Positions 44,428-53,601 of a DNA stretch of 64,000 bases are shown piece after piece. Origin of the DNA: JADKCL01 sp046329055 (GTDB lineage: Bacteria > Bacteroidota > Bacteroidia > J057 > JADKCL01); assembly GCA_046329055.1 (NCBI GenBank), contig JAXLVK010000016.1, positions 14,142 to 78,141 of the forward strand. The letters run 5' to 3'. Positions within the stretch are counted from its first letter, which is position 1. Each line of letters opens with the position of its first letter. The position numbers and the translations under genes are program-made. The notes beneath the pieces were generated by a model. The model worked only from the letters and a program-made list of their open reading frames with translations. It was not told the DNA's origin and did no database searches.

Positions 44428-46122
44428 TCACAATTCATCCACGGATTGATCCTTCGGGGCTTGTGGGGCGAGGCCGCCCGTAGTGCCAGGGAAGCCGCGG
44501 TCACCTGCAAGGTGAGCCCTGCTATTTGGGCCGGTGAATCCCATGGACGTGTTCGCGACAGCGGGAAATGCTCCATAGTAGAGGAGTGGAATCCCGTTGC
44601 GGTTGGCCCAGGCAGTGTCAGCACCACTTGGGAACGGAGCTCCCCAAGCTGGACCGACATTGGGGTGCGTATGGTACCCACCCACGGTGATGGCATTGTC
44701 AGGAGGATTGGGATTGTTGAGCGGGAGGCTGGCCTTGGCACCTGGAGCCACGGTGTCCGTGGTCAAATCGCCTGTGATCAGATTCAAATAAATGAATCCC
44801 CCCTCCTCATGCATGCCGGGAGGGCCGGGTGCGGGTGGCGCTGGCACGATCGCGGGATTGGAGGCGGGCCATGCGACGGCGTAGGCTGCGATCACAGCGG
44901 GCGAGGCCATGAGTTGAGCGCCCGTGGGAGCCGACCGACCCAGCAGCTCAACGCATTGTGCGAACTCGTTCCAGGAGAAATGCGCCTTCAATTCTAGAAG
45001 GAAGGGTTGGTCTGCGAGCGCGGCAGCGATTTCACCCGGGCTGGCAACGATGATGCGCTTGAACGCGGCATAGTCGCAACCCTCGGCGATCATCCAGCGG
45101 AGCTTCGTTCGCAAGTCAAATGCGAGGTTCGTTACGGCGGTTTCCATCGTCGCATTGGTGCAGGCCTTCACGAAGAAGTCCATCCATCCAGGAGTCTTCA
45201 AGAGATCGCGCTCCGCCTGCCCAGCCCCGGTGATCCAAGGCTGAATCGTGCCATAGTCGATCTCCATCCGCACGCTGAAGACTTCCGCTTGGAGCCAGGT
45301 GAGTTTCGTGATCAGGTCAAACTGCAGATCGTTCAATGCCGTGATCATGGTCGCATTGGTGCAGACGCCGACGAAGAAGTCCTGCCAAGCAGCAGTCTTG
45401 AGCAAGTCACGTTCCGCCTGGCTCGCACCTGTGATCCATGCCTGGATCGTACCATAGTCGATTTCCGCGCGGACGCTGAACACCTCGGCCTTCAACCAAT
45501 TGAGCTTGGTGATGAGGTCGAAATGCAGATCGTTCAATGCGGTCACCATGGTTGCATTGGTGCAGACCTTGACGAAAAAGTCCATCCACGCGGCTGTCTT
45601 CAATGCATCCCGCTCACCTTGTGGTGCCGCTGTGACCAGGCCCTGAATCTCACTGTAGCCGATGCCGCGTGTCATGAAGGCAGCAGCATTGAGCCAATCG
45701 AGCTTCTGGGCCAAGGTGAGCGGAAGCACTCGGACGATCTGCATCATCTCACCGAAGTTCATGCAATCTGCCAATAGTCCCCGGTATTTGCCGACCGTGG
45801 AAACTGTGGTCTTGTCGGCTGGGGACATCCCCACGATGAGCGCGATCACCTCCTCCTCAGGCACGTTCCACTTGTCCAGCAGGCGATCGAGTTTCTGAAT
45901 AGGGGTTTCTTCATCCTTGCGTTGTGCGACCTGCATCTGCGCGGGTTCATTGGACTTGCCGTTGGATGAGCCACCCTTGCCGCCCCCATTTGCAGGAGGA
46001 TTGTCGGCAGATGCCATCAATTGAAAGGCAGGCGGACTCTTGGAGAGACCTTCATTTTCCTTTTCCGCTGAATCAGGATTGGAGACCTGCCGCTGCTGGG
46101 ACAGGCGATCTTGAGGGGACAT
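44428..46122 (-). CDS. Effector-like protein: PPAFQL tag, tandem helical repeats, JAMM-like C-terminal domain
   Basis: 564 residues from ATG 46122 (MSPQDRLSQQRQ). The tag SKSPPAFQLMASAD is at about 27-40, then a Gly/Asn/Ser linker with PAQMQVAQRKDE. Residues about 95-400 consist of about four repeats of 66-67 residues; two are nearly identical (LLKTAAWQDFFVGVCTNATM ... FDLITKLTWLQAEVFSVR). The C-terminal domain begins after a Pro-rich hinge at about 430 and contains GGYHTHP and PSGAD: His484, His486, Ser499 and Asp502 follow the H-x-H-...-S-x-x-D order of JAMM/MPN metallopeptidases, although the loop is slightly long, and DUF4329-like toxins are an alternative. No signal peptide. A small lipoprotein gene follows. 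Very likely delivered cargo, target unknown. Confidence 0.72.
   Translation of the reverse strand: MSPQDRLSQQRQVSNPDSAEKENEGLSKSPPAFQLMASADNPPANGGGKGGSSNGKSNEPAQMQVAQRKDEETPIQKLDRLLDKWNVPEEEVIALIVGMSPADKTTVSTVGKYRGLLADCMNFGEMMQIVRVLPLTLAQKLDWLNAAAFMTRGIGYSEIQGLVTAAPQGERDALKTAAWMDFFVKVCTNATMVTALNDLHFDLITKLNWLKAEVFSVRAEIDYGTIQAWITGASQAERDLLKTAAWQDFFVGVCTNATMITALNDLQFDLITKLTWLQAEVFSVRMEIDYGTIQPWITGAGQAERDLLKTPGWMDFFVKACTNATMETAVTNLAFDLRTKLRWMIAEGCDYAAFKRIIVASPGEIAAALADQPFLLELKAHFSWNEFAQCVELLGRSAPTGAQLMASPAVIAAYAVAWPASNPAIVPAPPAPGPPGMHEEGGFIYLNLITGDLTTDTVAPGAKASLPLNNPNPPDNAITVGGYHTHPNVGPAWGAPFPSGADTAWANRNGIPLLYYGAFPAVANTSMGFTGPNSRAHLAGDRGFPGTTGGLAPQAPKDQSVDEL
45010..45870 (-). repeat. Tandem coding repeats of about 200 bases in the tagged JAMM-like gene
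   Basis: The region encoding the helical repeats shows about four units of 198-201 bases. The two central ones (about 45190-45590) are close copies at the DNA level, the outer two more diverged. Recent unit duplication within the gene is the simplest reading. Confidence 0.6.
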
Positions 46123-46260
46123 GACAATGGACAATTAGAGGGTGATAAAACCTAAAATTACTGCATCAAGCGAACAATTACAAGTCAATCCAGTCGCCAA
46201 TGCAGCTTGCATATTTGTGTTCGCCCAAGGTGACCTGCATGGCTTGCCACTTTTGCCCCT

Positions 46261-46302
46261 AAAAAAATCGCCCCCACCAGACACAATGATCCGGCGGGGG
46301 CG
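46261..46302 (-). terminator. Rho-independent terminator of the oxidase/decarboxylase operon
   Basis: On the minus strand CGCCCCCGCC pairs with GGTGGGGGCG (one G-T pair) around a 14-base loop, followed by A and seven T. It lies 19 bases after the decarboxylase stop, a classic intrinsic terminator. Confidence 0.85.
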
Positions 46303-46320
46303 GAACACTCCATTGTCCAA

Positions 46321-48188
46321 TCAATAAACCAAATACGGTGGCCAAGCCGGGTTCGGAATCTCGTCCTCGCCGGGGCTGGTGTTCACGAGGTGATGTTGCA
46401 GGCTGCCGGGCGCATTGTCCTCGGGGATGCTGACGGCGACCACAAAATTGGCCTTGGGATCCTTGCGGATTTCCTCCAGCACCTTGGTCAGCTCCGCGAC
46501 GGTGTTCACGGTCCTGCCTTCGCCGCCCATCACCTCCACGATCTTGGAATATTTCCAGCTGTGGAGGCGGTTGTAGATGAACATGTCGTTGAAGAGCGGG
46601 TCGCTGTAGTCCACCTTTTGCCCGTCGATGCGGAAGGGGTTGGGGTTGACCAGCTCCTGTTCGATGCCATAGATGCCATTCACCAATACAAAGACGACGG
46701 TAGGGATGCCGCAGGGATGCCCATGGCAGATACCGCTTGGCAGGTCTCCTGGAACGAGCCATCACCCACGATCACGATCGGCCGGGAGTCCTTGTCGGCA
46801 CAACGCACACCGATGGCGGCTCCCATGGAATAGCCGATGCTGAGCCACGATGCCTGACAGGTGAAATGCCCTTGGGTTGCAATCGGCAAGGGTGAGGCCG
46901 CGATCAAGGGGAAACCCGCGTCAGCCACGACCCGGTCGCTGGGCTGCAACCAAGGTTTGAGGCATTGGATGAACAGGTCGTAGGTGAGCTGTGCGTTCGC
47001 ATCCAGTCTGGGAGCTTGCATGGCAACCCTCAGGGCAGCAGGGATCACTGCCTTGCCCTCGTCTTGGAGCGCCTTTCCCAATGCCGCGATGTATTCGCCG
47101 AGCCTGACCTGCGGAAAGAAAAACGCCCCGACCCTCACGCCAAAATGCGCCGCAAGGATCACCCGCTCGCTTTCGACGTTGTGGAAGGCGGTGTCCTTGC
47201 TGGTCATCCAAGCCCCGAGGCCGATCATGCAGTTGCCGAGTTGCTTCCCGTCCGGCCCGAGAAACGGCGTCGTCGATTCTCCGTCTGGCGGAGTGTAAAC
47301 GCCCTTGAAGTACTTGCTGGACTCAGAAAGCACGGACTTGCCCATCACGGAGGTGGTGAATGGCACCTTGCTTTGGTCAATCAATGCCTGCGTCTCTGCT
47401 TCCAATCCCTGCCGCTGGATTTCCGAACCCAACCAAAAGAATGGCTCCTGGTACTGCTTGATCAATGCGATCGAGGCCGTGATGGCTTGGTTCAGGCTGG
47501 AATTGGGCCCGGTGTTGGTGACGTAGGTGTAGCCGCGCTGCAAGCGCTCGCGGGGCCGGATGCAGGGCGCGCGCCATACGTCCTCGAGGACTTCGAGATA
47601 GACCGGTGTGCTCCGCGAGATGCAAGCCGTGAGGGCCGCATCGATCTGGAAGGGTGCCTCGGAGGCATTGATGATGCGCTCGGCGGCCCCGGTGATGTTG
47701 CGGAAGACCGCTAGGTTGCTCTGTGGGTCGGAGAGGCTGTGCGAGTAGATCAGTCCTGTCTGGACGGTGTTGCTCCACTCCTTGTTGCTGGGGGCGCCAT
47801 TGATCACGACCATCGGGATTTGCTCCACAAATGCTCCGGCGACGGGATTCGAGAGAATGAAGGCCCCGACGCTGTAGGTGACCGCGATGGCCGAGATGCC
47901 CCGGACGCGGGCATAAGCATCAGCGGCATAGCCTCCACAGAGCTCATTGGGCACCCGGACATAGTCGATGCCGTAGCTGGGCTTCATGAGCAGGGTGTCC
48001 AGGAAGGGCGCGGAGTAGTTGCCGGCCACCCCGAAGAGGTGGTTGCAATGGAGTTCCTGCAGCCGCGTGGCGAGGTAGTCGGCGACGGTGAACTCGGGCT
48101 GTGCGGTGAGGCTGCCGCCTGTGGTGGTTGCAGCCTTCGTCACCTGCCGGGGTCCGGCAGGGGGCGTTGGTTTTTGGGATGTAGCCAT
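46321..48188 (-). CDS. ThDP-dependent 2-oxoacid decarboxylase (pyruvate/indolepyruvate decarboxylase type), one frame break
   Basis: About 620 residues when the frames 46680-48188 and 46321-46686 are joined near 46705 (SAMGIPA, then GIPTVVFVLVNGIYGIEQEL). N-terminal ThDP domain: HLFGVAGNYSAPFLDTLL and the cofactor-activating Glu in VPNELCGGYAADAYAR. The paired His of pyruvate decarboxylases is reduced here to one, in IYSHSL. The C-terminal ThDP-binding motif is GDGSFQE with the Asn in VNGIYG. Substrate could be phenylpyruvate, indolepyruvate or branched 2-oxoacids. It starts 21 bases after the amino-acid oxidase, which would produce just such oxoacids. The break is likely a sequence error, since the rest is intact. 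Confidence 0.85.
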
Positions 48189-48209
48189 TGTTGCGCTGAT
48201 TGGAGGTGA

Positions 48210-49933
48210 TCAGGATTTGGAGGCGGATTTCCCGGAACCGATGTCTTCACGGATTTCCAATGCGCTGCGGCAGGCGGACTCCAATGCACCTTCGATCCAA
48301 GCATGCTTGAGCGAGGTATGCTCCCCTGCGAAATGGACGCGGCCCTCGGCGGTGGGGATGTAGGGATGCAAGGCAACGATCTGCCCGGGGGCAAAGACTG
48401 CGGCCTCCCCGTAAGCGTAGTAGTTTTCCATCCAGCTTTCGGTGGCACCCCGGCCAGTGTAGAGCTTGCGGATGTCCTCACCATAGATCTTGCACAGCCC
48501 AGCCAATGCCAATTCATAGCGGTCCTGATCGGGGATGCTGTCCCAACGGTTGGCATCGTCCGCCCAGACGTATGCTGCAAGCACGACCCCATCGTCGCTG
48601 CCCTTGACCGGGTGGCTGGGATAGTAGGCGAATCGGTTGGGATTGTCGGTGGTGTCGCCGCCGCCGAGGGTGCCGTGCGCCTTGTAGGGCCGCCGACTTC
48701 CTTGGCCCAAGTCTGCTCGTCCATTTCCCAGAACCGCTTGCTGAACTCCAGCAGCACCTTGGTCGCGGAGTCGTAATGCAGCTCGATGATCGCCCGCCGC
48801 TTGTAGTAACTGAACTGCGGCGCTACATCCACAAACCGCAATGCAGAGAAGGGAATGGTCATGATCATGTAGTCCGCGGTGAATTGGCGGTTCACACGGC
48901 TTTTGTGATGGGGCTCGTTGATGGTCAGGGCATAGACGCCGGGCTTGCCGTTGTGGATGGCCTTGCTGCCTTTCGGGGCGGTCTTGCCATCGGTCCATTC
49001 GATCGAGACCACGCGGGCATCCATCACGATGTTGTCCTTCAACTCCGGCAGAAAGGCGTACGGCAGTTGCCAGTTTCCGCCGTAGAGCTCGGCATAGGTT
49101 TCCCCGGGGTTGAGGTAGAAGGAGTCAATGAAGCTGTGGAGGAATGCGAGGAAGGACCGCGAGGTCATGTTTTGCAGGGTGCCGATGTATTGGATCAGCA
49201 CCTCTTCGGAGAAATGGGCGGAGAGGAAGTCCCGGACACTCACATTGTCGTACTCATCGATGATGAGCTTCCAGTTGCGGAGCAGTTGGTCGATGGGCAG
49301 GGAGCTGCTGATCATCGCGTTCAGGGTCTGCTGCGCATAATTCAGCAAGGTGCTTGCCGTGGGTCCCACAAATGCCGCAGGCAAGGGGAAACCCAGGTTG
49401 CGCTGATCGGCTGGCAGGACCATGTTGTTGTAATCGGCTGTGCGGACCTGAACTTCATTGGTGCGGATCCAAGTCTGCCCCATGACCTTGCTGGGGTCGG
49501 TCTTGCTCACATCCAGGTTGTAGAATGTCTGCTTCAGCGGGTCCAAACCCATGGTGGTGATGAGCTGATTCACGAGGACGTGACTGCCCGGGATGCGCAT
49601 GGCGCCCGCCTCAGCGTATTGCTTGGGGTTCGCGAAGGGCTGCTTCTTGTCGGTGGTGTGGAAGGTCTTGACCCGGCCGCCGACCCGGTCGCCGTTGGCT
49701 TCGAGGATGGTGACGCCGTAGCCTGCATCCTTGAGCAGCTTGCCCGCAAGCAGCCCCGCCATGCCTGCCCCGATGATCAGGACATCCTTCTTCTCGCCCT
49801 TCTTGAGTGGCGGTAGGCCGTGGATGATCATTTGCTTGTACTGCTCGGTGAGGCTCTCATTCTTGTCATTGATCATGAGAATCTCACGTGCAAGAATGTC
49901 CAATGCCTCCTCTCGGGAGTAGGGTGTTTCCAT
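48210..49933 (-). CDS. Flavin-dependent L-amino-acid oxidase (amine oxidase family), one frame break
   Basis: From ATG 49933, about 574 residues when repaired. FAD Rossmann motif VLIIGAGMAGLLAGKLL at about residue 50, ANGDRVGGRVKTF, and the family's AEAGAMRIPGSHVL. The frame breaks near 48695, in GGP followed by YKAHGTLGGGDTTDNPNRF; the C-terminus with HFAGEHTSLKHAWIEGALES is the second FAD-binding segment. L-amino-acid oxidases turn an amino acid into a 2-oxoacid with release of ammonia and hydrogen peroxide. No clear signal peptide. The decarboxylase follows directly, so the pair would make an aldehyde from an (aromatic) amino acid. The substrate is inferred from this context. Confidence 0.85.
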
Positions 49934-50173
49934 AGAATTTTTGGTTTAGTGGTAACTGAAAAATGCAACGCCGCAGCCTCAGCGCCCAATGATGGCACAT
50001 TGAGACAAAACACGGCTTCTCACGAATATAGGCAGGGAATCCAAAATCCCCAATCATTTTGCCCTGAAATCTAATGTCGCTGAGCCCCCCCGGGCATGCC
50101 GCTGGGGTGGCGATTCCTTGCGCTCGGCTCGTGGTTCAGCTATATTGATTGCTCATCAACTTCCCTCCAATTC

Positions 50174-52039
50174 ATGACCATACACCCGTCACTGGGTCAG
50201 AAGCTGGATGTGTTTTCCCGAGGTCCGTGGGCTTGGCTTCCCATGGCCATGGTCTGGGGCTTGCTGGCTTGGGTGCTGGTGTGCACGGCCTGGATTTGCG
50301 ATGACGCCTTCATCACCTACCGAGTCGTGGACAATGTGCTGGATGGTTACGGGGCGACCTGGAATCCCGGAGAAAGGGTGCAGGTCTATACCCATCCTCT
50401 CTGGATGCTGCTCCATCTCCCCTTGCAGGCCATCCTCGACAACATCTATGCGGTGACGATGATGCTGTCCCTGGGCTTTGCGCTGGTTGGGGCTTGGCTG
50501 GCCTCCCGTCGGCTGCTCAACTATGGCTTGAGCCTGGCGATGCCACTGTTCATCGTGAGCAGCAAGGCGCTGACCGAATTCTCGACTTCGGGACTGGAAA
50601 ATCCGCTCTCGCATTTCCTCATCGTCTTGCTGCTGATCGAGTGGTTCAGCGAGGATCATGGCCGACCACGGCTGGGGCGACTGAGCCTGCTTGTCGCGCT
50701 GCTGTTGCTCTGTCGGCAGGATTTTGTGGTATTGGTGGGGCCCATGCTGGGGCTGGCATTTTGGCGGGAGCGGTCGTGGAGGGCATTGGGGCAAGTGGCT
50801 CTGGGCCTGTTGCCGTTTCTGGCGTGGGAGGCATTTTCCGTGGTCTATTATGGCTTCTTGGTGCCGAACACGGCCTTTTCCAAGCTCGGGGCGTGGATCC
50901 CGTCGCATGTCCTATGGGAACAGGGATGGGGCTACCTGCGGGACTCGGTGGTCCGTGATCCGGTCAGCCTGCCGTTGATTTTGGGTGGGATGTTGCTGGG
51001 GGCAGTGGATCGCCGGAGCAGGGTGGTCGTGCTGGGGATGGCCTGCTACCTGATCTATGTGGTCAAGGTGGGCGGGGACTTCATGAGCGGCAGGTTCCTG
51101 GCGATCCTGGTGCTGATGGGGATACTGATGTTGCTTCGGGGGCTTCGCAACCTGCGGGCTTTGGCGCTGCCATTGGGCATGGTGGGGATGGCTGCATCCC
51201 TGATCGGGCCGACGCCGATGGTGCTGAGTGGCAGCGAATACGACCTGCCGCGCAATGAGCTGATCGGGCCGGGCGGCGTGGCGGACGAACGGGCATTCTA
51301 CTACGTGGGGACGGGGCTGCTGCGGGCGATCAAGGGGCATCCGGTCCCGGAGTTTCCATTCCTGAAGTATGCCCGGAGCTTCCGCGATGGCGACGACAAG
51401 GTCATCCAATACGCGATGGTGGGCATGTTTGCCTACACAGCTGGGCCGAAGAAGTACATCATCGACCCGATTGGGTTGGCCAACGCGCTGTATGCGCACC
51501 TCCCAGCGCTGTACCGGGGACGGTACCGGGCGGGGCATTACTACCGGGCGACGGTGGAGGGGTACGAGCAAACCTTGGCGGAGGGCCGCAATGTCATCGC
51601 GGATGTGGAGGTGCAGCGGCTGTACGGCTTGATCAAGCCGGTGATCTCCGGACCGCTGTTCTCGGCGGATCGTTGGCGGGCCATCTGGCAGCTGAATTTT
51701 GGGCCCTCTCCCATCGATCATCCGCTGCGGTTCCAGGTGCCTGTGGTCAATACCTTCCAATTGCCAGTGCCGGCCGACCTGCCATTTGAGATGCCGGGGC
51801 AGGAGGGTGTGGGATTCCGGCTCCCGCCCAAGCATGGACGCTGGCTGAATTTCAAACTGGAAGCGAGTTCATTGGATTTTCATGTGGTCTGGTTGCGGAA
51901 GGGGCAGCCCTTCATGGGCGCGGAGCTGAACTATCTGGGACCGTACCGCATCCCGGTTCCGCCGGGCGCAGACGTGGTGGCATTTTTCCCGAACGATCAT
52001 TCCACTGCCAGTCGGGTGCGCGGAGTGATGGTCGAGTGA
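50174..52039 (+). CDS. Polytopic membrane protein, GT-C glycosyltransferase-like
   Basis: 621 residues from ATG 50174 (MTIHPSLGQKL). About ten transmembrane segments in the first 370 residues, then a soluble C-terminal domain. The loop after the first segment contains ICDDAFITYRVVDNVLDGYG and TWNPGERVQVYTHPLW. The DDA-(F/Y)-IT...NPGE...Y-T-(H/N)-P-L-W pattern is typical of a GT-C membrane transferase group in which the acidic pair sits at the lipid-linked-sugar site. Acceptor and sugar unknown. It stands alone, about 240 bases from the divergent oxidase gene and 94 bases before the first RiPP precursor. Confidence 0.75.
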   Translation: MTIHPSLGQKLDVFSRGPWAWLPMAMVWGLLAWVLVCTAWICDDAFITYRVVDNVLDGYGATWNPGERVQVYTHPLWMLLHLPLQAILDNIYAVTMMLSLGFALVGAWLASRRLLNYGLSLAMPLFIVSSKALTEFSTSGLENPLSHFLIVLLLIEWFSEDHGRPRLGRLSLLVALLLLCRQDFVVLVGPMLGLAFWRERSWRALGQVALGLLPFLAWEAFSVVYYGFLVPNTAFSKLGAWIPSHVLWEQGWGYLRDSVVRDPVSLPLILGGMLLGAVDRRSRVVVLGMACYLIYVVKVGGDFMSGRFLAILVLMGILMLLRGLRNLRALALPLGMVGMAASLIGPTPMVLSGSEYDLPRNELIGPGGVADERAFYYVGTGLLRAIKGHPVPEFPFLKYARSFRDGDDKVIQYAMVGMFAYTAGPKKYIIDPIGLANALYAHLPALYRGRYRAGHYYRATVEGYEQTLAEGRNVIADVEVQRLYGLIKPVISGPLFSADRWRAIWQLNFGPSPIDHPLRFQVPVVNTFQLPVPADLPFEMPGQEGVGFRLPPKHGRWLNFKLEASSLDFHVVWLRKGQPFMGAELNYLGPYRIPVPPGADVVAFFPNDHSTASRVRGVMVE

Positions 52040-52133
52040 AATTTTTTGAATGTGTTCCAACCCCATCGAAGCTTGCTGCATCAATCGGGTATTATTCTCC
52101 TTCAGAAAGTTCCAACTCTATTTTTCGAAGCCC

Positions 52134-52340
52134 ATGAAAATCCCATCCAGCCTTCTGAAAGCCATGGTCGTGAGTGCGGCTGTGAGCGCTGTAGCCACCG
52201 GATGCACCTCCACCAAAATGCTCCCCACTGGCGAGAACAACACGCCCCAAGTCAGCCAACCCGACCGTGGCACCATCTTCGACAGGATCCACGACATCTT
52301 CCGTGAGCCTGCTGAGTGCCCTGCATGCGGAATGGGCTGA
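52134..52340 (+). CDS. Putative MNIO-type RiPP precursor peptide 1 (C-terminal CPACG)
   Basis: 68 residues from ATG 52134 (MKIPSSLLKAMVVSAAVSAV). The first 24 residues look like a lipoprotein or Sec signal, ending VATGC. After a polar stretch (TGENNTPQVSQPDRGT) the peptide ends in REPAECPACGMG. A second small peptide 1.3 kb away (53602) has the same build: a similar opening, MKLPSKLLGAM, and the ending NCPACGKG. The DUF692 enzyme gene starts 19 bases after this stop. Short Cys-bearing peptides beside MNIO enzymes are substrates in methanobactin, 3-thiaglutamate, chryseobasin and bufferin pathways, so the CPACG end is the likely modified core. Product unknown. Confidence 0.75.
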   Translation: MKIPSSLLKAMVVSAAVSAVATGCTSTKMLPTGENNTPQVSQPDRGTIFDRIHDIFREPAECPACGMG

Positions 52341-52359
52341 GCCCTACGAAACCAACCCC

Positions 52360-53490
52360 ATGCCCCGAATCCACGCCGCCCTCTCCTTCAACCCGGATGC
52401 GGGACTGATTCAAGCCGGCCTCCCGCTCTTCCAGGGCGAGGAGGTCGATGCGCTTGAATGGTCCTTCGACACCCTCTTCAAGCTGCCGGAGGTCCCCGAA
52501 TGGTTCGAGGAACTCCTTGCATTCTATGGCGACCACGGCCGTCTTGTGGGGCATGGGGTGTTTTTTTCCTTGTTTTCCGGCAAATGGCTGCCTGAGCAAG
52601 CGGCTTGGCTAGATCAGCTCAGGGCCCTGAGCAAACGCTACCGTTTCGACCATATCAGCGAGCATTTTGGCTTCTTGACTGGCGCCGATTTCCACAAGGG
52701 TGCCCCTCTCGCCGTCCCCTATTCTCAGCAGACGCTCGCCATCGGACGGGATCGGCTCATGCGAATCGCAGATGCTTGTGGCTGCCCCGTGGGGCTGGAA
52801 AATCTGGCCTTTGCCATGGACATCCACGCTGCGCAGGTGCATGGCGAATTCCTTGATGCCCTCCTCTCGCCCGTCAACGGCTTTCTCATCCTCGACCTCC
52901 ACAACCTCTACTGCCAGCTGCACAATTTCGACCTGGACGCGGAGGCGATGCTGAATGCCATCCCGCTGCACAGGGTGCGCGAGATCCATATCTCTGGCGG
53001 CAGTTGGCAGGCATCAGAATTTCGTCCCGATCCAGGCATCCGCCGCGACACGCATGACGAGCAGGTGCCCGACGAGGTCTTCCAGCTGCTTTCTATGGCC
53101 ATGCCGAAGCTGCCCAACCTCAAGTTTGTGGTGATGGAGCAGATGGGCTTCACGCTGCATACTCCAGAGGCGCAGGCTGGATACCAATCGGATTACCGCC
53201 GGATGCGGGAAATGGTGCAGCAGGAAGATGCGCGCCGCACTGTGGATGAAGGTTCTCTCTTTGTTCCGCCGAGCCTTGGCGCGTTGCTGCCCCCATTGGA
53301 GGACATGGAACTCTACCGTCAACAAACCGCCTTGAGCGACATCTTGGAAACCGCACCCTCTCTGGAGGCTGCCCTGCAAGCCATCGCGGTGTCGCCATTG
53401 GCAGGGACGGATTGGGATGCCCAGGCCTGGGACCCAGCGATGCTGGAGACGGCCCGGCTCATTGCGCAGAAGTGGCGGGACCGAAATTGA
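52360..53490 (+). CDS. MNIO (DUF692-like multinuclear non-heme iron oxidase)
   Basis: 376 residues from ATG 52360 (MPRIHAALSFNPDAG). A TIM-barrel of the MNIO family with metal-site candidates in the expected order: His65 (VGHGVFFS), His102 (ISEHFGF), Glu147 (VGLENLAF), Asp179/His181 (LILDLHNLY), Glu208/His210 (REIHISGG), Asp230/His232 (DTHDEQVPDEV), Glu260. MNIO enzymes oxidise cysteine residues of short precursor peptides using two or three iron ions. The protein is longer than the usual 270-300 residues; the C-terminal 90 or so residues (LYRQQTALSDILET ... AWDPAMLETARLIAQKW) may replace the separate partner protein found in other systems. It lies between the two CPACG peptides. Confidence 0.85.
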   Translation: MPRIHAALSFNPDAGLIQAGLPLFQGEEVDALEWSFDTLFKLPEVPEWFEELLAFYGDHGRLVGHGVFFSLFSGKWLPEQAAWLDQLRALSKRYRFDHISEHFGFLTGADFHKGAPLAVPYSQQTLAIGRDRLMRIADACGCPVGLENLAFAMDIHAAQVHGEFLDALLSPVNGFLILDLHNLYCQLHNFDLDAEAMLNAIPLHRVREIHISGGSWQASEFRPDPGIRRDTHDEQVPDEVFQLLSMAMPKLPNLKFVVMEQMGFTLHTPEAQAGYQSDYRRMREMVQQEDARRTVDEGSLFVPPSLGALLPPLEDMELYRQQTALSDILETAPSLEAALQAIAVSPLAGTDWDAQAWDPAMLETARLIAQKWRDRN

Positions 53491-53529
53491 TGGGCCATCT
53501 TCGAAATAAGTCTGCGCCATTTTTCGTTA

Positions 53530-53557
53530 TTGCTTTATCTCCCGTGAATCATCTTTG
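53530..53557 (+). promoter_or_regulatory. Putative promoter of precursor 2
   Basis: TTG at 53530-53532, a 17-base spacer and CATCTTTG at 53550-53557 (one mismatch to TAnnTTTG), 44 bases before the ATG at 53602. The second precursor can therefore be transcribed apart from the enzyme. Confidence 0.5.
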
Positions 53558-53601
53558 CAAAAAGGCTCAATCTTTTTGTCAATGATTTCCCATTTCCGAA
53601 A

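Noticed and set aside
36467..46122. Structural genes of a contractile injection system near the tagged proteins
   Set aside because: No sheath, tube, baseplate or AAA+ gene was found anywhere in the window, so the machine itself is not claimed.
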